A DNA stretch of 64,000 bases, from positions 3,570,245 to 3,634,244 of the forward strand of contig JADCRB010000025.1 in NCBI GenBank assembly GCA_021464245.1, written 5' to 3'. Under the pieces are notes generated by a model. That model made no database searches and was not told the origin of the DNA. It worked only from the letters and a program-made list of their open reading frames with translations. Both the position numbers and the translations under genes were made by a program. Below are positions 23,163 to 34,844 of this stretch, in pieces. The stretch is from Carallia brachiata (Eukaryota > Streptophyta > Magnoliopsida > Malpighiales > Rhizophoraceae). Each line of letters begins with the position of its first letter. Positions within the stretch are counted from its first letter, which is position 1.

Positions 23163-24523
23163 CTGCTAATCCTTCTTCATGCAAAATCTACTTTATGCAG
23201 GCCAAGAAAATCACAGCTTTTAAACTGGCAAAAATTAAGTTTGATAAAAATGGCATAATTAACCTGAACTTCAAGTTCCATTACAGCAAGTTCGCTTTTG
23301 AAGTTCACCAATGCATCCTACTTTACATGCAGCAGAAGAGAATAATGACAATGACACCAAGTTAGCAAACGAAAGTGTTTCCCACACTTGAACGCACAAA
23401 TTAAAAGGAAACTCTATTTTGAACCTAAACACCTGTCGTTTTAGGAAAAAATTTTTGTTGATTCGTTTCAGTTAGTTTCTTAGCGAGCCTCCTCATTTTT
23501 GAATCAGAAACCAGTGACTTCAATTGTTGAAAGACTATAGAATCCAAGTCCAAGTAAACAAGTAAAATCAACTATGTCAATCACCACAGATGACAGAGAT
23601 GTGCATTCAGTTGACAGAATCACAGTTTAGGAACAATAGCAAACAAACAGGCCTCCCTCAAAAGGAAACCATTGTAAACGTGACGTCACACGATTGATAA
23701 ATGGTAACAGAACTTCGTCCACTGATAATATGAACAGAAATTGGAGGCATTGCATGTTTTCTCTAATGTCTTTATGACCAGAGCAAATAAAAAAAAATCA
23801 AATGAAAATATTAGGCATCATTTGGGTGGACATGCAATTACATGATGATACATGCTTAAACTGTATTTAAGATGCTTGTACAATCAGGACATCACTACAT
23901 GCTGGTGAGCAGTGCAAGTGGATGAGCGTTGTCTCTCATATTTCTAGTTTCTCACACTTTGATTTTATTGCTCGATTGTGGTATAGGGCATGTATATAAT
24001 GCAAAAATTCTATGATAGAAGAATGTATACTAGTGAGAGCAAAAGATTCACCAAATATAACGGTTATGCAGTCAAGCCGATGTCTTACAATATCGTGCAT
24101 AAATTCAACAAAAATAGATTTCCGACAAAATAAAGCATTTGTTGGCCTATGCAACACCTATCAAAATCAGAGCTGAGGTAATCACTGCAGGAAAGTTCTA
24201 AAACTTATCTGAATGCAGAGATTGACCAAACGGAAGATAATGCCAACTCTAAGTCGATGAATAACTGCTTAGTAGAAGCAACTAGCCATGCCTCTGCAAA
24301 TTGCAGTAGATCATCACACACACACACACACACACTCTTGAAGACAATAGTTAAAGCTTCAACTAAGAGATTGAGCCAGGAAACTAATAATTATGAGAAG
24401 AAGAACATCATTAGAAGGTCAGCTTTCTATCTGTTTTGACTTGTAAACATGGAAAAGAGTAAACTTTCACATTAGAACTGATCGCCAAAATGCTTACCTT
24501 GCACTTGCAGCACCCATCTCCAT
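23163..24523 (-). CDS. Candidate unidentified split gene with very short exons
   Basis: Four short open stretches with usable splice sites lie in order on the minus strand. 24523-24498 starts with ATG (MEMGAASA) and ends at GTAAGC. 24184-24158 follows a CTGCAG acceptor, continues in phase (SDYLSSDFD) and ends at GTGTTG. 23317-23264 reads DALVNFKSELAVMELEVQ and ends at GTTAAT. 23187-23163 reads ILHEEGLA and ends at GTAATC. Phases agree between exons 1-2 and 3-4, but exons 2-3 miss by one base, or an exon is missing. The third piece looks helical. Upstream of the ATG is a GAA repeat (CTT on the minus strand), common in 5' leaders. I do not recognise the protein, and no 3' end was found. Confidence 0.35.
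24313..24336. repeat. (CA)n microsatellite
   Basis: About eleven CA dinucleotides within an intron-like part of the candidate minus-strand gene. Confidence 0.9.
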
Positions 24524-24590
24524 GTTAGAAGATGCTGCCGAAAACAATAGGGGAAAGATCAAAAGCAGGACAGATTATCCATGTGCCGCA

Positions 24591-24616
24591 GGAGAAGAAG
24601 AAGAAGAAGAAGAAAA
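24591..24616. repeat. (GAA)n microsatellite
   Basis: About eight GAA trinucleotides, CTT on the minus strand, 70-90 bases upstream of the candidate ATG at 24523. Pyrimidine-rich CTT repeats are frequent in plant 5' leaders, which slightly supports a transcription unit starting here. Confidence 0.85.
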
Positions 24617-24619
24617 GAC

Positions 24620-27600
24620 TAATTTCGTATTCAGACATAGAGACAGCAAGCACCATTAAAAAGCAATTCAATTAAAAAAAAAAAAAAAACCAGAGACAAC
24701 AGCATCAACTATTGAGCAAAAGGGTATTTCAAAAAGAATTATATACATAACTATACAATCAAAGTTCGCACCAGCTGCCATTTTCATAAAATAAAGGTAC
24801 CTAGATTAACACTAAATGTAACTATACCAACTGATACAATGCACCATTCTCATATTCAACACCCACATTTGCAAATTCGGTGGCACTAAAAAATTAAAAT
24901 AATTAAGAGTTTTTTTTTTTTAGCATAAATTAATTAAGAGTTAATTGATCTTATACATTCGGGGATCAAGTTAATTAACGCACATTTTATGATATATGTT
25001 GTATAAAAACATTTTGCAAGCGCCTACTATATGTCTGCTGCATTTCTCATATAATTACAATAATAATAATAATAACTGTGTTTGTATTGATAGCTTATTA
25101 TGTCATGGGAAGGTAAAGTTTTAAAATTTTTATTAGAAAGTCATTCCATTTTCACTATAGTGGGTGGGACTCCCTGCAGCAGAATAATAATAGTAACAAT
25201 TTTTATAATAACAATAACTGTCCAAAAACATATTAGTAGCTTATATGTTATGAGAAGGTTTAATTTTTAAGAGTGTTTTTAGAGCCACATCAATTCTGTC
25301 ACAAAAACACCACTTCTTATTTTTTAAGAGACGAGATCCTCTTATTTAGAAAGCTTTTGAAATACAAGAATCTTGGGGATTTTGTGATTAAAATAATGTA
25401 TTTTTTATTATTTTTTAAAATTTAAATAGACAAAAAAAAAGAGTAAGTCAAACCAACCTGAAAAATCAAACAGGTCACTCCGTAATCAACCATCCATCGT
25501 GTTAAATAAATTATATTATTCTTTGTTGAATTTCCCAAAGCTGTTAGATGTACTAGAAATCTATTAAAAATATTAACTATGGAGTAATAGTTCCTTTCGG
25601 TTGACATTTTAACACGATGATGTAAATAAATTGGAGAAGGAGTTTTCATGACGAGGCTGGTTGAGAGGAATTCGAAGATGCTTAAAACCTTAGCGACGAA
25701 GGCACAATTTTGTTGACCAGATTGAAACTGACATTTGGACTTGTGTAATTTTAGTCGTTGGGGCGCCATCCTTAACGCCAATACTGTCCTCTGTTCACAA
25801 GTGGGCAACTAATGAATTTAATACAGAAAAATTCTACTATAGGCTTAGCCCCACTTCTCTTCGCATGAAGTCAAGTCTAAAAAGTTATTATATATAATTT
25901 CTCTCCTGAGGGAAGACTTTACCTTAGATCAATTTTAATGAGAAATACTCTATTTTTCTTTGTTTTTCTTTGGTTTATTAAAAAACCTATTTATATGGAG
26001 AAAACATTTTCTGTTCTCGTGAATTTTACAGGCTTTCAAGATTAGAATATTTACCAAGTTTCTTGGGTTTGATGGACTAGAAGCAGAAGGAACATTTTTG
26101 CTTAAAACAATTGCTCTTTTTGTTTGTTTTTTTTTTTTTTTGGACGGGCTTCAACCCGAGTGATCGAGACAAGAATGGGGTGGGTGACCATTAATCCACC
26201 AATTGCCCATTAAATAAACATATTTAATGTCTTGATATTGCCTCCTTGTCCCACCCACTTCATTAATTAAGAACGAAGTTATGGATATGGTTGGATGGGG
26301 ACATGATTGAAATTATGCACCCTAAGATGATACATTTGACCTGTGTGATTCTAGAAGTTGGAGGGCCATCCTTGACGCTCTGGATTTCCCTTTTTTTTTT
26401 TTTGAATTGGTGCATTCTAGTGAGGACACCGAATCCATTTATTTTTTGTCATAAAAAATATATATTCTTTTGTGAACCTATAAAAAAAAAAAAAAAGCTT
26501 GTTCTCGCCTTCTTGGATCTTGTTCTTGAAATTTACACAGGGAAAAAGAGGGAAAAATATTGGTGGGAATTGAAAAAAATTATTATTTTTTTAAAATTAG
26601 TATGTTTTTGGACAAGAAAAATTTGAAATTAAAAAAAATTATTAATATGTACAGATTATATAACAACTCATCTCTGATTCTCTTCTAACTAATTTTTTAG
26701 TCCACAAAACCATGCTAAAAAACGAGGGAAAATACTCTTTAGTTTTCATATGCATTTGATTTAATTCAAGTATCGGAGGATCCTATGTTTTTTTGTTGTA
26801 TAATGCAAGGAAAGGAGGCTGCCAGCTATTGGAAGGAGAAACGAAGGATAGAGGGTGAAAAAAAAATGATTTGGCGGAGAGATAGAGAGAATTGTTTTGT
26901 CCAACGTGAACTCTTTTGTAATGATTCAGATTAATGAGTTTACACTATACAAAATAGTGCGTAGGTCTCACATCATCAGTTAATGAAAATGTCAAAAAAA
27001 CAAACGATTTAATGGTACCAATCTTAATTGGAGGATTTTGAAAATGCTGACATGAATTTGAGCAGTTAAAAGCTTATTAAGCAAAACGTAAACTTTTCCC
27101 CCATAGTTATTGTGAGAAATAAAAAATTGATGTTAAATGAACATATATTTTGAAAAGAAAATTGCCTATGAAGGATCTAATGTGTCACAATATTGATAAA
27201 ATTTATTATAGTTCTCAAAAATATATTTTAATGGTTGAGACTCTAAGAATTCATATTACAGGACACTATAATGAGTCTCTTATAAATCAAAAAGTCAATA
27301 ATAAGTAAGTTTAATGATCTTAAATTAAAATGAAATTAAAAGCCAGTCTGCACCAAACCCCACATGTTTATTTATTATCATTTCTTTCTTTTTTTCTTTT
27401 CCCTTCAAGTTTCAAAATCACTTTTGTAACTTAAATTCTTGAATTGAAATTTCAGTCTAACTTAATTAACTAGAAAATAAAATTGCGCTCTCTCTTTTTT
27501 ACTAATCAATTTATTTTATTTTATCTATAAAAAAATCAATTTATTTTATTTTATTGGTAAAGATTGTGTACGGATACTAAGCATCTAGACACTGTGTCCT

Positions 27601-28700
27601 GATATTAGTTACAAATTCGCTGGTTGCATTTTTAATATAATCGTGTTAAACTTTTTAGGAATCTTTGTAAAGAAAATAGTTTTTTTTTAATGTATATCAT
27701 ATAAATTTTATACACACTTATTTAGTTTAAATTTTTAATTTTATAATTTTTTCAAAAAATTTTTTCAAAAAGATTTAAGATTTTTTGACCATAAAAAAAA
27801 ATTTAAGATAATTACATTTTATTGGCACCTGATTATATTTTGAAAGTGGATCCCACTGTATGGACAGATAAAAGAAGACAGAGAAGAAACAGAAAAATTT
27901 TTTTTTTATAACAAACTGATTTATTTGTATAACAAAATACTTAATATTTTTAACAAAAAAAATAAATAAATAAATATTTTTAAATCTTATTATAATAATT
28001 CAATATTTTATTATATAAATAAACTAATTAATTATACACATAAATTTTTCTGTCTTCTACTCGGACAACTTTTCTCCGCCCGCCTACAATTATTATTTGA
28101 AGTGGCGTCGGGTGTCAATCCTTGTCCTTATTTTATCTTGTTAAAATAAGGTCTTGGTCAATTCCGCCGGCGAAGTCTCGACCTTCTTGCCAAGTCAAAC
28201 ATTTTCTCGACTCCATCTCCGCGGGGGAGATCCCCAGTGCAAGAGTCGAAATGAAACAGCGTGCGACTCCGTATTAAAAAATAAATAAATAACTAAAAAG
28301 TAACCAATAACCGTATAATATGACAAGATTTAAGGCAAAACATGAGCGACAATTAATATGCCGATTTCCAAGTAGCTACTTGGTACCACCGAAGGCTGCG
28401 CCTGCGCAGAATAACACCTTCCTGGCTTCTTCTGCCTTTGCTTTGGTCGGATAAATTTAAGTAGTTGCGGGAAGCATTGCCTGTGTTTGATTAGGCATCA
28501 AGGTGCCATTTTAAGCACAATAAAGAGGCCAAGCAAGCGGCCACTACAAACATACACAAAAGTCATTCACTGGCTATCTTTCCTTTGGATCAATCAGCTG
28601 TTATCTTAAATAATTTTGCCTTTCTGGGGGGGTTTTTTTTCTTAGTTTTGTTTGCTGTATTTTGGGACTTGGTTTGGTTGACCATCATTGTTCAATTACA
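24620..28700. other. Spacer; promoter region of the CAR gene at its right end
   Basis: AT-rich sequence with many homopolymer runs and no protein-like frame. The last 600 bases (about 28040-28700) are richer in G and C and include CGGGTGTC- and GGTACCACCG-type words, as expected for the upstream region and leader of the gene starting at 28702. I cannot fix a transcription start. Confidence 0.5.
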
Positions 28701-28701
28701 A

Positions 28702-30258
28702 ATGGAGAGCGTGTTGGGGCTTCTCAAGATTCATGTGAAGAGAGGGGCGAATCTCGCTGTCAGAGATCTTAAAAGCAGTGACCCTTATGTTGTGGTCAAG
28801 ATGGGCAAGCATGTAAGTCTTTCTTTGCTTTTTTCTAATGTTATTTTCGATTGTCTCTCTCTCTCTTCAAATTATTTTCCTGGATTTTTTTGGGGCTACT
28901 GGGGTTCTAAATTTTATTTGATTGGATTTGATTCCAATATTCAGTAGTCTGCAGGTATCCAATTCCAATATTGGAAAAAAAAAACAAAAAAGAAAGCATT
29001 TTTGTGCTTGAAAAATACCAAACAAGAAAAAGGGTAAAAAGAAAGCCTTATTTCGATGTTTCAACTTCTTTTATGTGAACCATGTTAATTGATATTGATG
29101 TTGACTGTTGCAGAAATTGAAGACTCGGGTAGTGAAGAAGAACGTCAATCCAGAGTGGAATGAATATTTGACTCTTACTATTGAGGATCCAAATCTTCCT
29201 GTCAGACTGTGAGTATTATACAGTCCCTCCTCACATTTGTGCTGGACTATGCCTTTCTATTTGTGTTTCTTCAATGTTGATTTCTTTTGGGTGCTATAAT
29301 TGGAAGTTTGTAAGTGGATTTTCAACATGGTTGGAATGTAATGTTCATTTCTTGATTTGGTTGAAACCACATATCAATCCATCGTTGAGGGCATGCCAGG
29401 CTCTAATTTCACCCATTGCTGTTCAACGAAGATAAGATCATGTGATTACTGGCTAATATAATCATGAAAGAACCTGAACATAGATTTACAAACATTGTCA
29501 CTAAGCCATTGCAATCAACCTGCTAAGTTAGTCACCAGAGATTTTCAAACCAAAAAAGGCGATACAGTTTATAAATCTCTTGTTACTTCATAAAGATGGT
29601 TTTTGTGCATCAAATCATAAATTCTTGTGTGCTTTTTTTTCTTTTGTTTATTAGTCTCATAATTTGAATTCTGATTACTGGAATTAAAAAGCCACTCTAC
29701 CACCAGACCATGCGGCCTGTGTCACAATTTCTTATGTACTAGAGTTTGATCATGCGTATTATTACTCTTACCAGTATTAATTTTTTTAGCTTGATAATTA
29801 GTTTAGATACAAGGGTCTTGTAGGTCAGTTATAATTTCCACTCTTTGGTTTATAGAATGACATAGCTTTCACTTACTACAATCAAATATCTAAATTATGG
29901 TCATTGCTAATTTATTGATCTCTTTTCCTGGTGGTGAATTACTTATGTTTTTGTTGATGCAAATACAGGAAGTATATGACAAAGACACATTCAGCCGAGA
30001 TGACAAAATGGGGAATGCAGAATTCAGTATTGCTCCATTCCTGGAAGCTGTGAAGATGCGGTTGTCAGACCTTCCTCAGGGAACCATAATCACAAGCATC
30101 AAACCAAGCAGGAAAAATTGCTTAGCGGAAGAGAGCCACATTATCTGGGCAAATGGCGAAGTGGTCCAGACATGTGGCTTAGGCTCAATAATGTTGAGTG
30201 TGGCGAAGTAGAACTCCAGTTGGAATGGATTGACGTTCCTGGTTCAAGGGATCTGTAA
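28702..30258 (+). CDS. C2-domain CAR-family protein, three exons, two reading-frame lesions
   Basis: CAR (C2-domain ABA-related) proteins are small Ca2+-dependent membrane-binding proteins that recruit ABA receptors. Exon 1 (28702-28812) has MESVLGLLKIHVKRG and DLKSSDPYVVVKMGK; exon 2 (29114-29208) has KLKTRV and NPEWNEYLTLTIEDPNLPV; exon 3 (29969-30258) has VYDKDTFSRDDKMGNAEF, then LPQGTIITSIKPSRKNCLAEES. Conserved Asp residues of the C2 Ca2+ site (SSDPYV, YDKDTFSRDD) are present, and the CAR-specific insertion KPSRKNCLAEES is intact. Adding one base at the exon 2 donor and one near 30167-30171 gives 165 residues, the family norm. As written, the second lesion replaces the C-terminal strand, whose codons persist in the next frame to TAA at 30256. 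Either the consensus has errors or the gene is decaying. Confidence 0.8.
29640..29745 (-). mobile_element. SINE-like tRNA-derived sequence in CAR intron 2
   Basis: On the minus strand there is a tRNA-like stretch GCATGGTCTGGTGGTAGAG (A-box type) followed about 40 bases later by GAATTCAAATT (weak B-box), then an A-rich end (T run at 29633-29640). No target duplication is clear, so the limits are approximate. Confidence 0.45.
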
Positions 30259-31108
30259 ATATTTTTTTTTTTTTTTTTAAAAAGCACTCAAAATTAGATG
30301 CACTCATCTACCTGCCGTTGCTCTGAATATGTACAGGTAGAATATAGATTGCGATAACTTAGCTATAGATTTTCCCCTTAGCCTCTATGGCTCACTTGCA
30401 TTTTTTGTATTGTTGCTGTTGCTCTACAAAGCAATTCCACGTCTCATTTTCTATTGGAAAATTTTGTCATTTGAGATTTCTTCCGTGGATCTACTTTGTC
30501 AAATAATGGCAATGGATTTTAAATTCCACCAAAAATTTAAGTTTAAAGCAAGAAAATTTCAAAGTCATTATAAATCATGTTATAAACTTGTTTATTATCA
30601 ATATGAGACATTTAACTCTTTAACTCGTCTTCTTGATGTGTATTAGATCTTTATTAGTACATAATATAAAAAAATTAAATTGAAACGGGCTAAACCTATA
30701 AAAATGGGCTAACTTAATGAGTACAAACAATAGGTGTAATATTAAATTTTGATTCATGTTAAATAATGATTATGGACTCAAACATACCAAAAGCTTAAGT
30801 TTAAAGTGTGAGAAACTTATGTTATAGACTTATTTTTTTTTAATATGAGATATTTATTCTTTAATATATCTTCTTGACATGTGCTATACCTGAGTTGCAC
30901 GTGGTAGAAGGAAATTAAAATGAAAAGATTGATAAATAGAGATAAATAGTAAAAAATTGTTTAGAATACAATAAATTTAATTATTTATGCAGTTTCAATA
31001 ATTTTTTTAACAAAAAATAAAGTTATGATTTATTGTATAACATTTTATCAATTCAATTATACAACGCTGACTTTATATGAAGAAACTAATTCATCCAAAC
31101 TCTTAAGT
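30259..31108. other. CAR 3' region and AT-rich spacer
   Basis: Starts with a long T run at about 30262-30279, then sequence that is repeated downstream with the exon copy (to about 30500). The rest is AT-rich with no frame of interest. Confidence 0.5.
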
Positions 31109-31512
31109 AATTCACTATTGCCCCATTCCTGGAAGCTGTGAAGATGCGGTTGTCGGACCTCCCTCAGGGAACCATAATTACAAGCATCAAACCAAGCAGG
31201 AAAATTGCTTAGCGGAAGGGAGCCACATTAGCTGGGCAGATGGCATAGTGGTCCAGAACACGTGGCTTAGGGTCAATAATGTTGACTGTGGCTAAGTAGA
31301 ACTCCAGTTGGAATGGATTGACGTTCCGGGTTCAAGGGATTTGTAAAAATTATAAAAAAAATAAAATAAAAGCACTTGAAATGAGATGCAATTATCTATC
31401 TGCCATTTGAGGCAATAAATTAGTGCAATTATCTCTCTATAGCTATTTTAAGATCTCTTTTTCTCACAGAAAATTTTGTCATTTGAGGTTTTTCTTCCGT
31501 CAATTTACTTCA
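31109..31512 (+). pseudogene. Tandem broken copy of the CAR last exon and 3' UTR
   Basis: From AATTCACTATTG at 31109 the sequence follows CAR exon 3 (from about 30020), through the same stop position (TAA at 31344-31346), and on into the 3' untranslated region (shared GAAAATTTTGTCATTTGAG). Exons 1 and 2 and the first ~50 bases of exon 3 are absent. It has its own lesions: one A fewer in the run near 31200, which brings TAG into frame, and GGCTAAG instead of GGCGAAG near 31290. At the place where the parent gene lacks a base (near 30168) this copy has the full base count (CAGAACACGTGG). Confidence 0.9.
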
Positions 31513-34500
31513 ACATTGGCTGCTAACTCATGAAAACATGATCCTTGGTTCATTGTAGGTTTTGTTTTTTTAATTTCCCAAGCCTCTTTAAGATATTAGG
31601 TGAAGTTAGCTTTAGAATGTTAAGACTTCGGTAGCATGTGTGCTTAGGATGAACACTGCAGCATGTGTGCAAGAGTGGCGTCTCATGATCCTATCAAAAG
31701 TGTTTCAACTCTATAATGAAAGGATTTGAAGTAACTAAATAATTATGTTATTTTTCATACCAAACAGTTAATCGTAAATTTAATTTCGCTATTTAATCTG
31801 ACAAGATTTAATTTTAAAACTTGTATCCAGATTCAAACCCCTTTGACAAATTAACCTTTGCAGTGGTACATAGTTTTGGACATCATGGTCGAGCTTTTTA
31901 GATCCAATTGACTGACCCCCAACTTAAAAATCAATTTTCAAGGAAAAAAAAATTCGTCAACCAGAGTGTGAGCTCCAACTTAAAATCATTTCATCCAATC
32001 CAAAAATACCCAAATTCTAAGTAACCTAACCTAAAAATAATCAGAATTTATAATGACTAAAGCTGAATTTACCTTATCCGACTAGTTTTACACATCTAAA
32101 CCCACTAAAGACACGTTGATCATAGATGGTCAGGAACTTCTTCGTAGTCATTTCTAAGCGGTGGATCTTTAGGAGCCATCATCCGCTCTCTGTGCAGGGC
32201 ATTTTCACTTGTGGCATCTTTGGCGTGCAAAAATAAAGTAAAATAAAATAAAATAAAAAGTGAAGGCATGCTAATGACTGGGTCCATGTGTATAATGTTG
32301 GCCTCTACTTTTAGTTTAACAGCATGGTCCACAGCACCTTTAATTGATGCAGCCCATCTATATATTAAATGCGGTCTTAAGAAGTTTGAAAAAAAAAATT
32401 TTTGATTAAGGAAAAATTTTGATTCTCACCGAAAAAAAAATTTGATTACGGAAAAAAAAAAAGTTCATTTGAACAAAAAAAACAGGGTTGTAACTCAATT
32501 AACAACATAAAATTTTAGTGTAACTCAAAAAAAAAAAAATTAAATAGAGTAATGATAGGCGCAAATATAGATTTTGCTATTTGTAGCTTGGAAGATGATT
32601 CGAGCATACAAAATTGCTAGAGATTTTTGGCTCGGTTACTTTGTTAAAAAAATCAATTTGTCTAAAATTTAAATCATTAAATAAGATTCAAAATGAATCA
32701 TATGTCGAACTTTAACACACACCCTTATACAAAATTTAATTAGACTAAAAGTGGAAACCAAATGCAGATTTACTATACTATGCTTTGAACTCTAAATCGT
32801 ATATGTACGACATGTCTAGTGCTCCAAAATCGCCTAGAGTGTATTTTCCGTTTTTTTTTTTTGGTCATATGTATTTTCTTCTATAAAGAATTACATGAGC
32901 CGCTATATTACAGGCTGTAATAGAGGTTGCCGTCTATTAAGAGAATGTTTGGATTAAATTTTAGAAAGGTCTATGTGTATTTCAGTTATAAAAATTAAAA
33001 ATAGTGATATATGGTAGTTTTCTTTTTTAAATTTGTAGTTGCTAATAAAAGCCTCTAAAAGGTTATTGATTGAAAAAGTAAAATTAGATTAATTTTTAAT
33101 TTGATAAACTGCTGATAAACAATACAATTACAAATTTGACTATGCTTTCATCTCTGCAGCACAAGCACAGGACGGATGCGACACTACATATCATTGCTTT
33201 TTGTTTCAATTTTTCCCATGTGAACAGTAAAAAAAATAATAAAATAATAATATTTTATTAATAGTATAGTAATCCCTTCTTGGCCTTCTTTTTTTCTTAT
33301 TTATTTTGTTTGTTACTATGTAAAAAGTAATAATAATTTCTTTTCAAATGCTCTGTATATAATAAAAATAATATTTATAAAAATAATAATATTTATTAAA
33401 AATTGTAATTGATTTTTAAATCATATATTTCATATATTTTTTATTTATAATTATATAAAAATGCATTTTTATTAGATTAAGTTAGATTAACTAAAAGTAA
33501 AAAGGTTATTTATAATAATAAAATAAAATTAAAATGTCTAAAATAGTCATGTTATTATTCAATCAATAACAATTAATATTAATTTAATTAAATACTATGA
33601 TTTCATTTTATTAGTTAGCATCAGTAATAAATAATATAAATCAACAATTAATAACAGTAATTAATAATCAGTGACAATAACAGTAATGAACAACAAGCAA
33701 ACTAAACACGGTCTAATCTTTTTAAACCCAATTGAATACTACTTAGTTGCTTAAATTTTTTATTTTTTTGATAATTAATTGCTTACATTGTCCTAATATG
33801 CGGACGTATCTAACGGGCTGAGCGATCTAGAAGATTACTTCAATAGAGGCAATTTTGTTTTTCTATATCCATGCTATATAAATACACACATACTCTCACA
33901 CTCAGGGAGTCTCCTCTAATACCTAATCTGCTGCTACATGGAGGAAGAAAAAAAAACAAATTAGACTCATAGAAAAGAGGAAAAATTTGCAAGAGCAAGA
34001 GAAAGAGCTCTCACAAGACAGACGTCAAGGAGAGAAAAGTCATTTGGCTTCTACCTATGATAATATATTAGTCGGTCTAGCTAAAGTAATTGGGGGATAC
34101 AAATTGATGTCAAAATATAGCATTAATTAAAGGAATTTTTTTATATGAATAATAAATAGAATGTCAATAAATTAGTGCACCAACACGGTCGGCTATGTAA
34201 GTAGAGCTGTTGCGGTTGAAAATGATGCATTTAATGGGCCTTGAGCCTACCCCAGCACGGTCCAGGACATAGGCCACATGTAGTGTTGGTTCGAAATTTT
34301 CTGAGTGGATGGAACCCAGACCATGCTGCCTCGAAAACTGGAACCAATGTAATTAGGACCATTGTGAGGCCGCAGTCCCATATTACCATTCGCAACCTTT
34401 TCAAAGAGTATTTTTTAACATCTTGATAATTGTATTATAAAATATTTTAAAATATATAATTATAAAAAAATTATTAATTTTTTAAATACCGTCAAATAAA

Positions 34501-34844
34501 AAAATAAATAAATTAACGATTCCTTTTATAATTATACATTTTGATATTTTATGACACGGCTTTTGAGATATTTAATATTATTCTAAAAAAATTGAAACAA
34601 AAATTGAATTGGAATTCCAAACCAAATTACCAATCTCAACTGGACTGTCCCAAGAATTTAAAAACCTTAATAATAATTAACTTTCAATAAACTTTTGCTC
34701 AAAAAAAGAAAAAAAAAACTTTCAATAAACTTGCCATAGAAAAGAAGAAGCAACAGCCAGAAGTGATGATATGAGCAGCGATTAAGGGGACAAAGTTCTT
34801 TAACTAAAAAGAAAAAACAACCCAAACGTATAGGATTCAATTGC
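31513..34844. other. AT-rich spacer
   Basis: No gene recognised. It contains a (TAAAA)n repeat near 32238-32258, several A runs near 32390-32540, a very AT-rich block around 33220-33700, and a slightly GC-richer block at 33830-34080. A minus-strand frame at 32120-32332 ends in an acidic, polar stretch (RNDYEEVPDHL) that could be a decayed last exon, but nothing supports it. Confidence 0.45.

Noticed and set aside
32120..32332. Minus-strand frame that looks like a signal peptide plus a small acidic peptide
   Set aside because: The hydrophobic part is encoded by a (TTTTA)n repeat, so its signal-peptide look is compositional, and there is no gene context.
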